Assembly (NCBI GenBank): GCA_020912385.1
Contig: CP087221.1
Location: 124,001 to 188,000 of the forward strand
DNA length: 64,000 nucleotides
Direction of reading: 5' to 3'
From: Neofusicoccum parvum
Taxonomy: Eukaryota; Ascomycota; Dothideomycetes; Botryosphaeriales; Botryosphaeriaceae
Below the pieces are notes generated by a model. That model was not told the origin of the DNA. It made no database searches and was given only the letters and a program-made list of their open reading frames with translations. A program made the translations under genes and the position numbers. Of this stretch, positions 24,801 through 36,400 are shown in pieces. Within the stretch, counting starts at the first letter, position 1, and each line of letters opens with the position of its first letter.

Positions 24801-27361
24801 TCACACCCCGAAACTTCCCCCGAAAACGTCCCGTCCCACCACTTCTTCCGCAACCTCCGGCTCTCTCGGCCACTCCTCCACCACAACCTCCTCACCAACC
24901 AGCCCAAGTCCCACGCTCCCAAACCCCTCCTCCTCGATCCCGACCCTGACGCTATACGCACCCGCCCACAGCACTCTGTCCCCTTCGACCCCGACGCGGA
25001 CCAGATCGCCAATCGTCAGCGCGATGTCGGCCGTCTGCGTGTCGCCCGGCGCGAGGGAGTGGAAGCGGTGGTGGTTGATGAGAGATTTGTTGGGGTGGGG
25101 AGCGGGGCCGGCGGTGGTGGTGAGGAAGAGGAGGGCGACGTAGTCGGAGGTGACGTTGCCGGTGTTGGTTGCTGTGATGGTAAGCGTTGTGATGGGACAT
25201 GCGAGCGTGTCGGTGGGGCAGGCGGAGATGAGGGCGGGGATCGAAAAAGGCGTGTTTCCCGTGGAGTTTTGAGAGGAGGATTTGGCCGCGATGGAGACGT
25301 CAAAGGTGGTGTAGTGCAGCCCGTAGCCGAAGGGATAGACGGGAGTGCCTGTGTACCACTTGTACGTGCGGCCCGGGCTGGACGCGCTGGGCCGAAGCGA
25401 CATGTCCGTCATGGGCACCTGGTGGACGTACTCGGCCGGGTACTGCGTCACCGGCAGCCGCCCGGCGGGAGCGGTTTTGCCCAGGATGCTGTCCACCTCC
25501 GTCAGCCAGCGCGCTCACTCCACACCCACGCAGTCCACACTCACACATCCATGATCGCCACGCCCCCCTCCTGCCCCGGATACCCCGCCCACAGCACCGC
25601 CGACACATTCTCGTTCCTCTTCCACCTCTCCCCATCCAGCTGCCCGCCCCCCAGCGCCACCACCACCAGCTCCTTCCCCATCGCCGCCAACCCCTCCACA
25701 AAGTCCACCTGCGCCCCCGTCCAATCCACACCCCCCCTATCATTCCCCTCCCCCTCCATCGTCGTGTCCAACCCGCCCACATACACCACCACATCCGCCT
25801 CCGCCACCACCCCATACGCCTGCGGCCAGAAATCCGTCGCCGGGCTGCTCGCCGGATACACGCCGGGCGCATACACGACCTCAACCCCCAGCGGCCCCAG
25901 CGCCTCCCGCGCCGCCCACAGTGGGCTCCGCAGGTGCGGCGCCGTGCCCGCGTACGACCCCAGCAGCTCCGCCGTCGCGTCCGCGCCGTCGCCCACCACC
26001 GCGACCGTCCCGCCCCGCCGCGCCCGCAGCGGCAGCGCGCCTGAGTTTTTGAGCAGCACGATGCCGGCGGCGGCGCTGCGCCGCGCGAGCGCCTGCGTCG
26101 CGGGCGCGTTGACGGCGGCGGGGCCGAGGGCGCGGTAAGGTTGGGCGGCGGGCGGGTCGAAGAGGCCGGCGGTGATGAGCGCGGCGAAGGCGCGGGTGAG
26201 GGCGGTGGAGAGGGTGGCCGGAGCGGTGAGGTTCTGGGAGAGTGCGGCCGGGAGGTGCAGGCGCGAGTACGAGCCGCAGTCCAGGTCGAGGCCGGCGTTG
26301 AGGGCGGCGGCGGCGGCGCCGGCGCGGGTCGGGGTGAAGGCGTGCGGGCGGTAGATGTTCTGCGTGGCGCCGCAGTCGGCGATGGCGAGGGCGGTGCTGT
26401 TCCAGTGGGCGCGCAGGAGGGTGGTGAGGAGGTGGGGCGAGGCGCAGGCGGGGACGCCGTTGACGGCGTTGTAGGAGCACATGATGGAGCCGGCGGTGGC
26501 GGCGGCGCAGGCGCGGAACGGCGGGGTGTAGTACTCGGAGAGGTCCTGCGGCGAGATGCGCGCGTCGTAGGCGTATCTGCGGAGGCGTCAGCGCGGGTGC
26601 GGCGAGGGCGTATGGAAGTGTTGGCGACGGCACCGGTCATTGCCACCCCAGTCTTCAACGTCGTAGCCGGCGTAGTGCTTGCACGTTGCGATGGTCTTGC
26701 GGTACGGGCCTTCGCCCTCGCCCTGCAGCCCCTCCACCATGGCCCGCGCGTACCGGGCCACCTGCACCGGATCCTCGCCCGGGCTCTCCATGCCCCGTCC
26801 CCATCGCGGGTCGCGGAAGGGGTTCACCGTGGGCGCGAAGTTGTTCACGCCCGCCAGTCCGGCGTTGCTGAACGCCCTCATCTCGCCCGCAATCGCGCTG
26901 CCCACCTCCCGCACCAGCTCGTCGTCGAACGCAGCGCCCAGCAAGATGGCCTGCGGGAACTGCGTCGCGGAGGCATAGCTGGAGTTGGGGGTGGTGGTGT
27001 CGAACGGCCCGATCGGGAAAGTTAGGTACATGCCGTGCAGCGCATCGTTCCACCATTGGTACGGAGGGACGCCGAGGCGCGGGACGCCTGGCATGGTGTT
27101 GCCGGTGTTGTTGAGCTTTTCTTCCAGCGTCATGGCGGCGACGAGGGCTGCCGCCCGGACGGACGGGGCTGGATGGTGTTGGCATTGGCTGCTGTTCAGG
27201 AGCAGTCACTTACTGGCTGTGGTATCGCAGATGCCATTGTCTTTCAACGGGCTTTTTGTGCAGTCCGGGAATGCCCAGGCAGTAAGCAGTGGGGTGATGT
27301 CGATGTTTGATTGGGCCAGGCTGACACCAACCAGCGCTGAAACGAGCGTGACTTTCTTCAT
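24801..27361 (-). CDS. Secreted GH3 beta-xylosidase
   Basis: Four exons (27361-27214, 27168-26634, 26576-25547, 25496-24801) encode about 802 residues, the usual length of fungal family-3 exo-1,4-beta-xylosidases such as Trichoderma BXL1. The enzyme releases xylose from the ends of xylo-oligosaccharides outside the cell. A signal peptide (MKKVTLVSALVGVSLA) is followed by CDTTA...AMTLEEKLNNT, GVPRLGVPPYQWWNDALHG, FRDPRWGRGMESPGEDP, CKHYAGYDVEDWGG, PQDLSEYYTPPFRAC and the GH3 nucleophile region IADCGATQNIY. The C-terminal half shows LWAGYPGQEGG, GKTAPAGRLPVTQYP and FPFGYGLHYTTF-like YPFGYGLHYTTF, typical of the second GH3 and fibronectin III-like domains. The donor of intron 2 (GTGCCG) is weak but is required by phase. 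TATATATA about 60 nt upstream is a likely TATA box. Confidence 0.93.
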
Positions 27362-28070
27362 TGTCCTTTCAGATGGCTGTACCTCTTGCCGAGTGGTACG
27401 CTACGTCCGTCGTGAGATGTATATATATACGTTTAAATTAGGTGACACAAACGCAAGCCCACAGTGCTTGCTCGCGTCACCGCGGCCCGCTCGTCAGGTC
27501 CAAGAACCTCGTATCGTGCAGGCCCAGGGGTAATGCGCAGGCTTCGTCCCGTCAGTTGGTGGAATATTGATGCTGATAGGTTGAGACCATGCCGGGTACG
27601 TCATCCTCCCAATCCTCCTCGCGTGTCGATCCTCTTGTGGTACCGAGCAATACACGTCTAAGCTTAATCAATACAAAAGGAAAGCTTTACAGAAAAAGTA
27701 ATTTTCAGAAGTCAGCAGATCGAATCAGTGAGGTTTTGGGTGGTTTCCACTCACTGAAAATTCCACGAGTAAAGACAGAGCCGTGAAACGATAACCCTAA
27801 GACAGCGCTGTAGAACACTGTGCTACGTAGCGTAAAGACTATCAAGTATAAGCAACAAACCCTCGCCAGTGATCTCCGCAGAGCTCTAATGACATCCTGA
27901 AGTAACCAGTTTGCTCAATCATCATACTCATAGCCACGGTCACCATTCATTCAATGTGCAAAACCCATAGATTCCGCTTAGGAAACCACGATGAGATACT
28001 GGTTGCTATGTAAATAAAGAACACTACTCCGAAATGCAGAATGCAAATGCTACCAATCTTTTAAGTTTTC
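27362..28070. other. Promoter of the GH3 gene and spacer
   Basis: Holds the GH3 promoter (TATATATA near 27420-27427) and AT-rich spacer down to the 3' end of the oxygenase gene. No gene was seen. Confidence 0.45.
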
Positions 28071-29156
28071 TCACTCCTCCTTCGCCTCCTTGGTGTACAT
28101 CACATCCGTCCTCATCGTATACTTCACACCCGCCACCACGTCGTCTCCCGAATGCATCATGTTCCGATGCTGAAACAGCAGCACCCTTCCCACCTTCGGC
28201 ACAACATCCACCCTCTTCCGCTTCACCTCCGGTCCCGGATCTCCAAAGCTCAGCGTCCACATATCCTCGGGCCCATGGAACGTCGTGGCGCCACCCTTCA
28301 ACGGCGTCTCCGGCTCGCCCTCCACCTCCCCTATAAAAGGGCTCCTCCGCTCCTCATCCCCGTCGCCCACCACCTCCTCCCCATCATTCAGATACAGATG
28401 CAGCGTGAAGAACGACCTCGCGCTCTTATCCGGCGTCTCATACGCGCCGTCGCAATGCGGCCTAAAATACTCGCCGCCCTCATACCTCAAAAACCGCATC
28501 CGCTCATTCAACCCCACGCACCTCCACCGCTCGCCCCTAGCCACCTGGCGATCATGCAGCACGCTCCCCCAGCCCTCCTCCCCTTCCCGGCCCTTCAGCG
28601 GCACGCACCACGCGCGGCCCTCCAGCGCGGCCAGCTCGGGCACGTGCGGCGCGACGCGGCGCCACAGCCGCGCCGCCAGCTCCGGCGCGTCGACGATGAT
28701 GCGCCCGCAGTGCCGCGTCTCGGTCGCCAGCGCCTGCCGCCCGCCCCCGACGTTGATCATCGCCCGCTCCCAGCCGTGCGCCGCGCTGCTCGCGGCGAGG
28801 CGGAGCAGCGTCGCGCACTCGGCGGCTGTCAGCGCGTCGTCGATGAGCGTGGCGTAGCAGTTGGCGTAGACGGGGATGGGCGTGGCGGCGAAGTGGAGGC
28901 GTGTGGTGGTGAGGGTGGGCGGCGCGGGGCCGGTGAGGAAGGTTGGGGGGAGGGTGGGGGGCGGCATGGTGGCGGCGGGGTGGTGGGTCGTGGTGGTGGA
29001 CTTGATTTTGGGTTTGTGGAGGGGTTTCGCGGCGGCGTGGGTGTGGCGGCGGGCTTGGTGGTGGATGGTTGGGGGTGTTGTGCGCTGGGAGTAGCGTGGG
29101 TGGGAGAAGCGGAGAGTGGTGGCTCCTCTTGACAAGTGGATGGAAGCGAATTTCAT
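28071..29156 (-). CDS. 2-oxoglutarate/Fe(II) oxygenase, prolyl 4-hydroxylase type
   Basis: A single exon encodes 361 residues. The C-terminal half is a P4H-like double-stranded beta-helix: the iron-binding HxD lies in YFRPHCDGAY, the distal histidine in MMHSGDDV, and the 2-oxoglutarate-binding basic residue in the following GVKYTMRTDVMY. FFTLHLYLN and GRVLLFQH are further core strands. The upstream half contains a helical segment (ALTAAECATLLRLA) and RHCGRIIVDAPELAARLW. The first 60 residues are rich in Arg, His, Thr and Ser and lack acidic residues, so they could be a mitochondrial presequence; a second ATG at codon 63 gives an alternative cytosolic start. The substrate cannot be told from sequence. 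Confidence 0.88.
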   Translation of the reverse strand: MKFASIHLSRGATTLRFSHPRYSQRTTPPTIHHQARRHTHAAAKPLHKPKIKSTTTTHHPAATMPPPTLPPTFLTGPAPPTLTTTRLHFAATPIPVYANCYATLIDDALTAAECATLLRLAASSAAHGWERAMINVGGGRQALATETRHCGRIIVDAPELAARLWRRVAPHVPELAALEGRAWCVPLKGREGEEGWGSVLHDRQVARGERWRCVGLNERMRFLRYEGGEYFRPHCDGAYETPDKSARSFFTLHLYLNDGEEVVGDGDEERRSPFIGEVEGEPETPLKGGATTFHGPEDMWTLSFGDPGPEVKRKRVDVVPKVGRVLLFQHRNMMHSGDDVVAGVKYTMRTDVMYTKEAKEE

Positions 29157-29189
29157 TAGCTGGAAGGGGAAGTTCCTGGGTGAGGTGTG

Positions 29190-29195
29190 TTTATA
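29190..29195 (-). promoter_or_regulatory. Putative TATA box of the oxygenase gene
   Basis: TATAAA on the - strand, 34 nt before the first ATG. This would leave almost no leader for the longer form and a normal leader for the start at codon 63. Confidence 0.3.
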
Positions 29196-29788
29196 TGTAT
29201 GGAGAAGAGAGGTGGTCGGGATGGATGAGGCTGTGCGGCAGCCAGCCTCATCGTGGCTTGTGCTCGCTGTTGCCTGATTGACTCATTTCTGACTGGCCAA
29301 TCCTTCGCGTCAGCCCACCGCCACTCTTGCGAGGCTCAGGAGACATCAGTGCTTCTGTCTCTGTAGAAGAATGTTAGTTTGGTGGCGTTAAGCTTGGATG
29401 CAAAGCAAGGAGGCGGTGCTCACTCTTCCCCGCTTGTTGCTGTTTCCGGTTAGTCAATGCGCCACGTGGGCACGCGGTACTGTTCAGACCAAACTTGTGC
29501 GGGCTGTGCAGCAGGCAGCACAGCTCGGTGTTCATCTGGTGTGCTTTGTGGGAAGCTTTGTGCATGCTTCAAAGTACTCCTCCCAGTGAATGCCTCAGCT
29601 GAATTGGCGTCACTGTTTGGAAACAGCACGGCTGATAAACGAGTCGGATTCGAGATGACGCCTCCCACACAACCTCAATTTCATGATTTAGCAAGAAAAG
29701 CCCCGAGAGTGTACATGCGAATTTGTATCTGCCAGCCACTCATACCGGTGCATCCTCTCCAGAATGCTCTGGTGGAGACTGTGGGTCT
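29196..29788. other. Spacer between oxygenase promoter and STAND gene 3' end
   Basis: About 0.6 kb; frames here are short and mutually overlapping on the two strands. No gene was seen. Confidence 0.4.
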
Positions 29789-32700
29789 TCATGGTTCCAA
29801 CCGCTCCCAATCGTGTCCAGGGTGCAAGTGTTTGAACGCCGGCATGCACATAAAACAGTAATCAAAATCGAGACATGTGCGACAATTGAATCTTGGACCG
29901 AAGATTATCTGTCCTGTCAGCCTTTCCTCTCAATGAAGCTAAGAGAGAAACATACCAATTCACACGCGTCACAGAAGGCCCCATCAGAATGCATGCGAGC
30001 AGTGACTTGAAATTTGTTATCCTTTGTCAATGGATAATCAGCGTTGGACCCTAGTTGCTTGTTCTTGTGGAATTGAGCTATCGCCCATGGTGTGAACGAG
30101 CCCAGCGGGTCGGACACTTCAACACAAGTTTCGCTTGCTCCAGCTTTGATCAATGTGTGCACCAGATCGGAGCTACCATTCCTAGCAGCCCAGTGTAAAG
30201 GTGTCCAAAGTGCCTCATTTTCTAGGAGCTTAGTAGCATGCGGAAGCTGAAGGACCCTTTGGACCATTTCGAGAGACCCTGACGCGGCTGCTGAGTGCAG
30301 AATCGTCTGCCCCTGCTCATCTTCCGCTAAGGGATCTAACTCTTGTTCGTAGAGGTAATGAAAACTTCCACACATCCACCGAGAGCTGCCCAGTGTAACG
30401 CCGTTCTCCCGTGTTTATCACATGTAGTCGATCCTTCAGGGTCTTTCTCAAAAAGCAATTTCAGGACTTTGAGGTTCCCTATGGATGCCGCTCTGTTGAA
30501 TGCTGTCAGACCACTTTTTCTTGGAATGTTGGGATCTGCTTGATATTGAAGGAGCAGCTGCATCATGGTGAGCTCTCCCTTGAACGCTGCTAAAGTAAGC
30601 GATGTCAAGCCGTACTTATTGGGGACGGAAATTGATGGTTCTGCGCCGCTTCCTAACAATAGCTCTGCTAAGCTGGGAATATTGTTGAGGACAGCGGCGT
30701 ATAGTGCTGTGGGCACAGTTTCGTCGTCCCTCGCAAGCGTTGGGTCCGCTCCAAGTTTTAGGAGCTGTGCAACCATGTTCTCACGGCCGTCTGAAATAGC
30801 GGCAATGAGTGCAGAGCCAAATATGCCGGCTTCCACGTTGGGGTCGGCGCCCCAGTCCAGCAGTGCGTTGAAAGCTTCCTCGTTTCCTTTCACACATGCC
30901 GCTTGTAATGCAGTCCCATAAGCGCCTCCTATTTCATCGAGACGGGTTTCTGGCTGGTCTTTGAGAGCCTTCATTGTCGCAGTAAGGTTGTGTTGAACGG
31001 CGCGAGAAAGTAGGACACCGCTGTCCTCTTAGATTGCTGCTATTGAGAGCTATATAAATATCTCATGGCAAAGAGGACGCGTAATCAAAAGAGGCTGTGC
31101 TGCGTACGAGGAAGGGGTGGAGTGATGGTGGTGTGGTGATAAGAAGAGATATTACGAGACACGTGATTGCGGGCCAATGCGGTTGACAGGTTGAATAAGG
31201 ACGCATAGTACAAAGGCCCACCAGCCTTGCTCGTACGATGATCGATTCTCGGCTCTGTGAGAGAATGTAGCTGGCGCCAAGAGCGGAAGCATAACGTCTG
31301 TCGCAAAAAGAGCCGATTGACGCAATCGATCACGTCCGAATCTTCTCCACCGGCTGCACAGACATGGATGGGCCATGAAGTTGTAGCATACTTCCGGAAT
31401 CCCGAATCCAAAAGCTTCCAGACTGCTTCGTTGCTGACAAATTTGAGACAAATCTTTGCGAGGATTATGTGTTGAGAGCGCACATCAGGTAACGAGAGGT
31501 TATTTTGTATAGATGATGCGTCTGATTGCGGAGGCAAGAGTATGTAGTCTCTGGCTGATGCGTGGACGATGTGAACCGTTCGAGTCCCAGGTGAGCAGTC
31601 CAATCCAGACGTGCGAATCTCAACAAATGAGCCACACAAACGTTTGATACCCCGGTTGATGTATCCCTCGGTGACGAAAGGGTTGTCGTCTAGATCGAGA
31701 TCCTCGGGTTCCATATTGGCGTCGACCAGCAGAGCTTCGGTAAGCTCTGAGACCGTAAGAGGTCTGAAAGCAAATGCAGCCCAACGCAGAATAGCAATAG
31801 CCCGCTCTTGATCATCCTCAGAGAGGTTCCAGATCTCTTTCCAGGTACGCTCATAAGTTTGGTAGAGACCCTTTGGCATTTTGCTAATGACCTTCTGGAG
31901 TGCAGCCTTGCTCTTGTAATCTTCTAGCTGAGGCTCTTGCATCTTGACCCATAAGAACATACCGCCGGCTTTCTCAACCATCTGGTTAGCAAGATCGTTT
32001 CTCAACTTCGCTTGCTGACTAGGCAGCTTTTTGTTCACAATGTGATCGGAAAATTTGGTGATATCAAGCCTGACGTCCTCCTCCGAGAGGCCATATTCGA
32101 GTAGAACTGGATCTGTGGAGCCAGCCATGGCTGAGGATATCTCTGGGGAAATGTCAACCCGACTAGTGATGAGGACGCGCGTATTCGTGTGAGCAATTGT
32201 TGTCATCAACGTTTCAAGCAGCTCTCCTCGAAGATTTCCTGAACGCTCGAACTCATCGAGCCCATCAAGAGTAAGAGTGCAGCCTCGTAACTTTGAGAGT
32301 ATTGATTTGAGAACCGCCTGCATTTTGACTTGTGATGCGACTACTTCTGTAGAGCCCAATGCTGTCAAATGCTTCCATACGACTTCATGGGCGACTGGAC
32401 TTTGGCGTGTCAACTGCGAAATCCAGATCCGCATGACAACATCTGGCTTCTGTCCCGCCTGCACGTACGCGGAACAAAATGCATATGCAGTCAAATATTT
32501 TTCTCGCAAGACTTCCACTATTCGGGCGCAAAGCAGCGTCTTTCCGAATCCCGGAGGTCCATGGATCCAGAGAACTCGGCCTGTCTCAACACTTGAGGAA
32601 TCCGTAGTCGACCATGAGGTATAAGACGGATGATGGAAGATCCAGTCGCAAGTCCCGTCGAGTCGCGAGGATAGGAACTTGTCATACTCCTGATCGACTC

Positions 32701-33475
32701 GAGGGACGTTCAACCATGCATCGATTTGATTGCGTTCTGTCACGAACTTCTCCAGTCGATCGATTTCGTTGATTTGCAACCCACGAAGGGGGTCAACGAT
32801 CTCTGTAAGGACTTCTGCAGACTGCTCATCTGGTAAATCAACGTTAGAAAGGGCTTTTTAAATTGTGGCGTATGATTTACCGCTTGAAAGCTCTTCTGCA
32901 ACAGGTTCGTGAGAAAGACTTTCCAAATTCGGTGGCCTCTGAGATGGGACAAATTCGAAGAGACGGGCAACTATGGCAGCTAAATTATTCACCCGTTCCA
33001 CAAATTGCTTTCCGTGGGTAGCCCAACTCAAGCAGCATCTCAACGGGGATGGAGAACGGTGCCTTCCTCTTCTGGTGCCGTTGCCAGATCCTGGAACATC
33101 GAGGAAGAGTGATTTTGTTTGACTAGAAAGCTCTCCTGCGTGAGTAGAGTTGATTCGTAACTTCGCTTGTCTCTTTTTTAGCCAATTCGTGATATCACGA
33201 ACATTGGCGAAGTTATTCTTGACGCTTAAAAACACATCAGGGTCATCCAACCGCGGGTGGTGGCCATCTTCTAATTGTTCACCATCAAATCCAGCGTAGC
33301 AGATCCATTCTTGGAGGCGTATCCGGCTGTAATCCCAGAAGTTGAGGGCTTGACGGTATTGGCTGTCGAAGTCTCTGGCTGAGTCCAACCGCTCGTGAAG
33401 ATCAAGTAGGTCGTTCGGTAGACCAATTAGGCCAACCGCCAATCCGGTCGCATTCACCATGTTGTTTGACAGCAT
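29789..33475 (-). CDS. HeLo-like/NACHT/ankyrin/ZZ STAND protein, frameshift in ankyrin part
   Basis: Exons: 33475-32881, 32829-31156, 31027 to about 29955, and 29908-29789. Residues 1-200 (GLAVGLIGLPNDLLDLHERL at the start) resemble HeLo-like prion-inhibition domains of fungal NLR-type proteins. The second exon has the NACHT NTPase with Walker A GPPGFGKT and Walker B LTLDGLDEF, then the helical STAND region. The third exon holds at least seven ankyrin repeats (for example GRTALHWAALGG, WTPLHWAARNGSSDLV). The last exon completes a ZZ zinc finger with CDACEL, FNCRTCLDFDYCFMC and HPGHDWERLE. Such proteins act in fungal non-self recognition and programmed cell death. The reading frame breaks near 30361-30364, where one T seems to be missing from GTTTTC; both sides read well as ankyrin repeat. 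It may be a mutation or a sequencing error. Confidence 0.82.
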
Positions 33476-36400
33476 TCACATCTGTCGTTGAGGAAAGTGA
33501 GATCTGAAATTTATCTGGCAATGATGAGTGGGATAACTGTAGTTATTAGCAAGTCATGTCATCTGTGGGAGCAGGGGCTTATGCCCTTGTGTAATGCGAC
33601 AGGTCAAAAGCATGTTGTGTAACGACTCAGCCACCACAAATGTGCTACGCCTAAACATCTATTGGTCGCAGCACAGCGAGTCGCAAAAGGAATTGCAGCG
33701 CAGAGAGTTCTCGGGCGGAAATAACGTACCGAGTAAGCAGTCTACCTGCATAGCATTTAAAGCAGTCATCCGGACGGCTCTTGTAATTGTATCAAAGTAC
33801 ATCTGCACCTAGAAAAATTCTTCAACTGCCTATAAGCGAGACTGATTTGGGTTCAGGCAGCCCGTTTTATTTTGCGACCTATCGCGGCGTTGGCTGTGCG
33901 CTACTTGTTCACGCGCTCGCATATGGCCTGTATGGGGGATGGGGGCAATTTGCAAATGCGAAGACAAAAAATAACAAAGAACAGAGTAAACAAGAAAAAA
34001 AAAGAGGCACCAACAGAGACTCCTCCACGTTGGATGTGAAAAATAAATAGCGTGACTGATCTGCCAATCTGAGCTCATGAGTAACAGCACTCCTTAAGAC
34101 CACAAGCCCATCGCATTCACCTGCACAAGCTCCCAAAGCAATGCATCACCACCATCTCCCCACGTCTTCCGCGCAACCCACTCTTGCTAGCACATCCAAC
34201 GCCCGAGTCATCCCCGACGACCCTGAGCACCACGGCCCCATAACGCACCTTCCCATCCAATGATCGCGCTCCCTCCGCGCATCACGGATGCCCAATTTCC
34301 CCGAAGAAAATCCAAGAACATGGATCCACATCTAACCAAGAAATCTTGTCTCGCACACAAGCACTGGGCGCACCGCCGTGGCGGCGGTGGGATCCACCTC
34401 TATGCGGAGGATCTTCCCGCTGATCGGAGGAAAAGGTGTTTGCAAGAGTGGGTTGGGCGAAGCCACGAAAGCTTGGGCTGACGACCTCCCTCCCTCGCTT
34501 CCCCCACCAGCAACGTCACCGCCGCCATCCGGCAGATGGTTTCCGACGAGCAAGGGGACAGAAAGGAGGGCGGGAACGCCGCAGCGGTGAGGGATCGAGT
34601 CGACGCGTGGAAGGACGAGCAGAAGTGGAAGTGATGACGCGCGGCGGTAGCGCGGAAGAGGTATGGAGACCTTGGTTGGAATGCAGAGGGCGACGGAATG
34701 GTATGGGTAGGTGTAGATCCAGTTATCTCCCTCTCCCGCCTTCTGCAGGGCCAAACGCTGGGGAGGTCTTTTTCGTCCGTCGCGTTATTCCCCAGGGGGG
34801 CAAAGAAACCAGCTGGCGGTGACGATCATGTGAACGGGGCGGGCCCATGCGCTCGCTCCCTTTCTTTTCCCTTCTGGAAGGGACGGCAACGTCACACCCA
34901 GCCAGCCACCACGTGGGGAAGCAGGAAAGTTGATGGCGCAAGCGTGCCCGATGTGATACTCGTAATTCCTTTTTCCCACCTGGGCGCACCAGCGCCAGGG
35001 AAGGCAATCCTGCCGCACCGACCGACGTGATGGCGATCGGCACCGCGAGTCCGGAAAGGTGAAAGCTCGAGGTGATGAGGAAAAAGAAGGGTAGTAAAAC
35101 GTCGAGGTGGAAAGAAGGGTAGCGAAGTCAAAAAGCTTATCACATTCCAGCTAACGGTCGATAGTGCGTGGACCCTCGAAGATTTTCCCTCTTTCTTATT
35201 CCCTTTCCAGCATCCGTGGCCGTGGGAGCCCCGGCGCCGCGGCATGAAGCGTTCGGTCGGTGGCGGTTTGGTGGTGGAGAGTTGACAGGTTCGGGAAGAA
35301 GAATTAAGAGACGGGGTCGCAGCTTATCGATCCTTCATGCTTCGAACCACAGACGTGCCGCGGAGAGAATTGCGCGTTCCAGTGGCTGCGACGACCCCGT
35401 GGGTTCTGCCCAGCGCAGGCATCAGGTCTGCGACAACCGAGCCTGAGGAACGCAACGGGGCCGAGGCATGATACACCAAGGCTCCAGAAGACGTGCTCGC
35501 TCCGTTCGGGCGGATCAGGCTTGGATCACGGCGCACGCGGGAGGATCTGCTGCATGATCTCTCTTCCGAACCGCCACACCGGCAGCAGGACTCGGCACGT
35601 AGTCTACGTCCGGGCGCGGAATGTCAGTGTGAAAGTCATGGCTTTGATGGAGATAAGTAACTGAGACCCGGTATCACGTATAGGCCGGGCACACTGTGTT
35701 ATTGACGGATGCGCCGCTATTAATCCTGCTGGCCTCAAACGTGGGACCGCGGCGGCCTTCCCGACGACCGGCGGCGGGTTGTAAATTGATGCGGGTGCCG
35801 GTTTCCGAGAAAATGGATCTGGCCGGTGTGGTTTGGAAGGGCCGAGCACGTGAAGCCGTCCGAGACTACGGGATACCTCCGTCGCCGGGCGCGGGTATAG
35901 GGTGATGGAGGCAAGCGAAGAAGCTTGCATCAGAAGAGAGAGATATGCGAGACGTCAAGCGGAGCAGAGGACACAGCCTCAGCGCCTGATCGGCTGTGGA
36001 TCATTGGGGGCTTGCGAGTGCTTGTTGGCAGGCCCACAGTGAAGACCCAGAAGTCGAGGATCTTGGGGTCCAATCATTCTGTCGTCTTCTGTTGATTAGA
36101 AAGAGTGGATCTACCGAGTGACGCAGCCGAGAGGATCTCCATCGTCCACGGTGGTCCCCGACGATTATTCCAGAAACCGGCGGCGCGAGGGAAAGTGGCA
36201 GCGTTTGACCGGCTGCTGAATCCTGCAGGGCTGTTAGGGTAGTATCATTGCGTAAGAGCATTTGCGCGCGCCACGCTTCCTGCAGGATTCCAGGCACGCG
36301 AGCCAGCACCACGCTGCCCTCCTTATTGCTTTTTCCAGAGCCTGCTTCAACGTCGAGCGGCCGTCCGAAAAGGCATGAGGGCTTGATGGAAGATTTGGAA

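Noticed and set aside
25300..26658. 452-codon alternative frame within the GH3 gene
   Set aside because: Arg/Pro-rich shadow; the GH3 frame holds all conserved family motifs.
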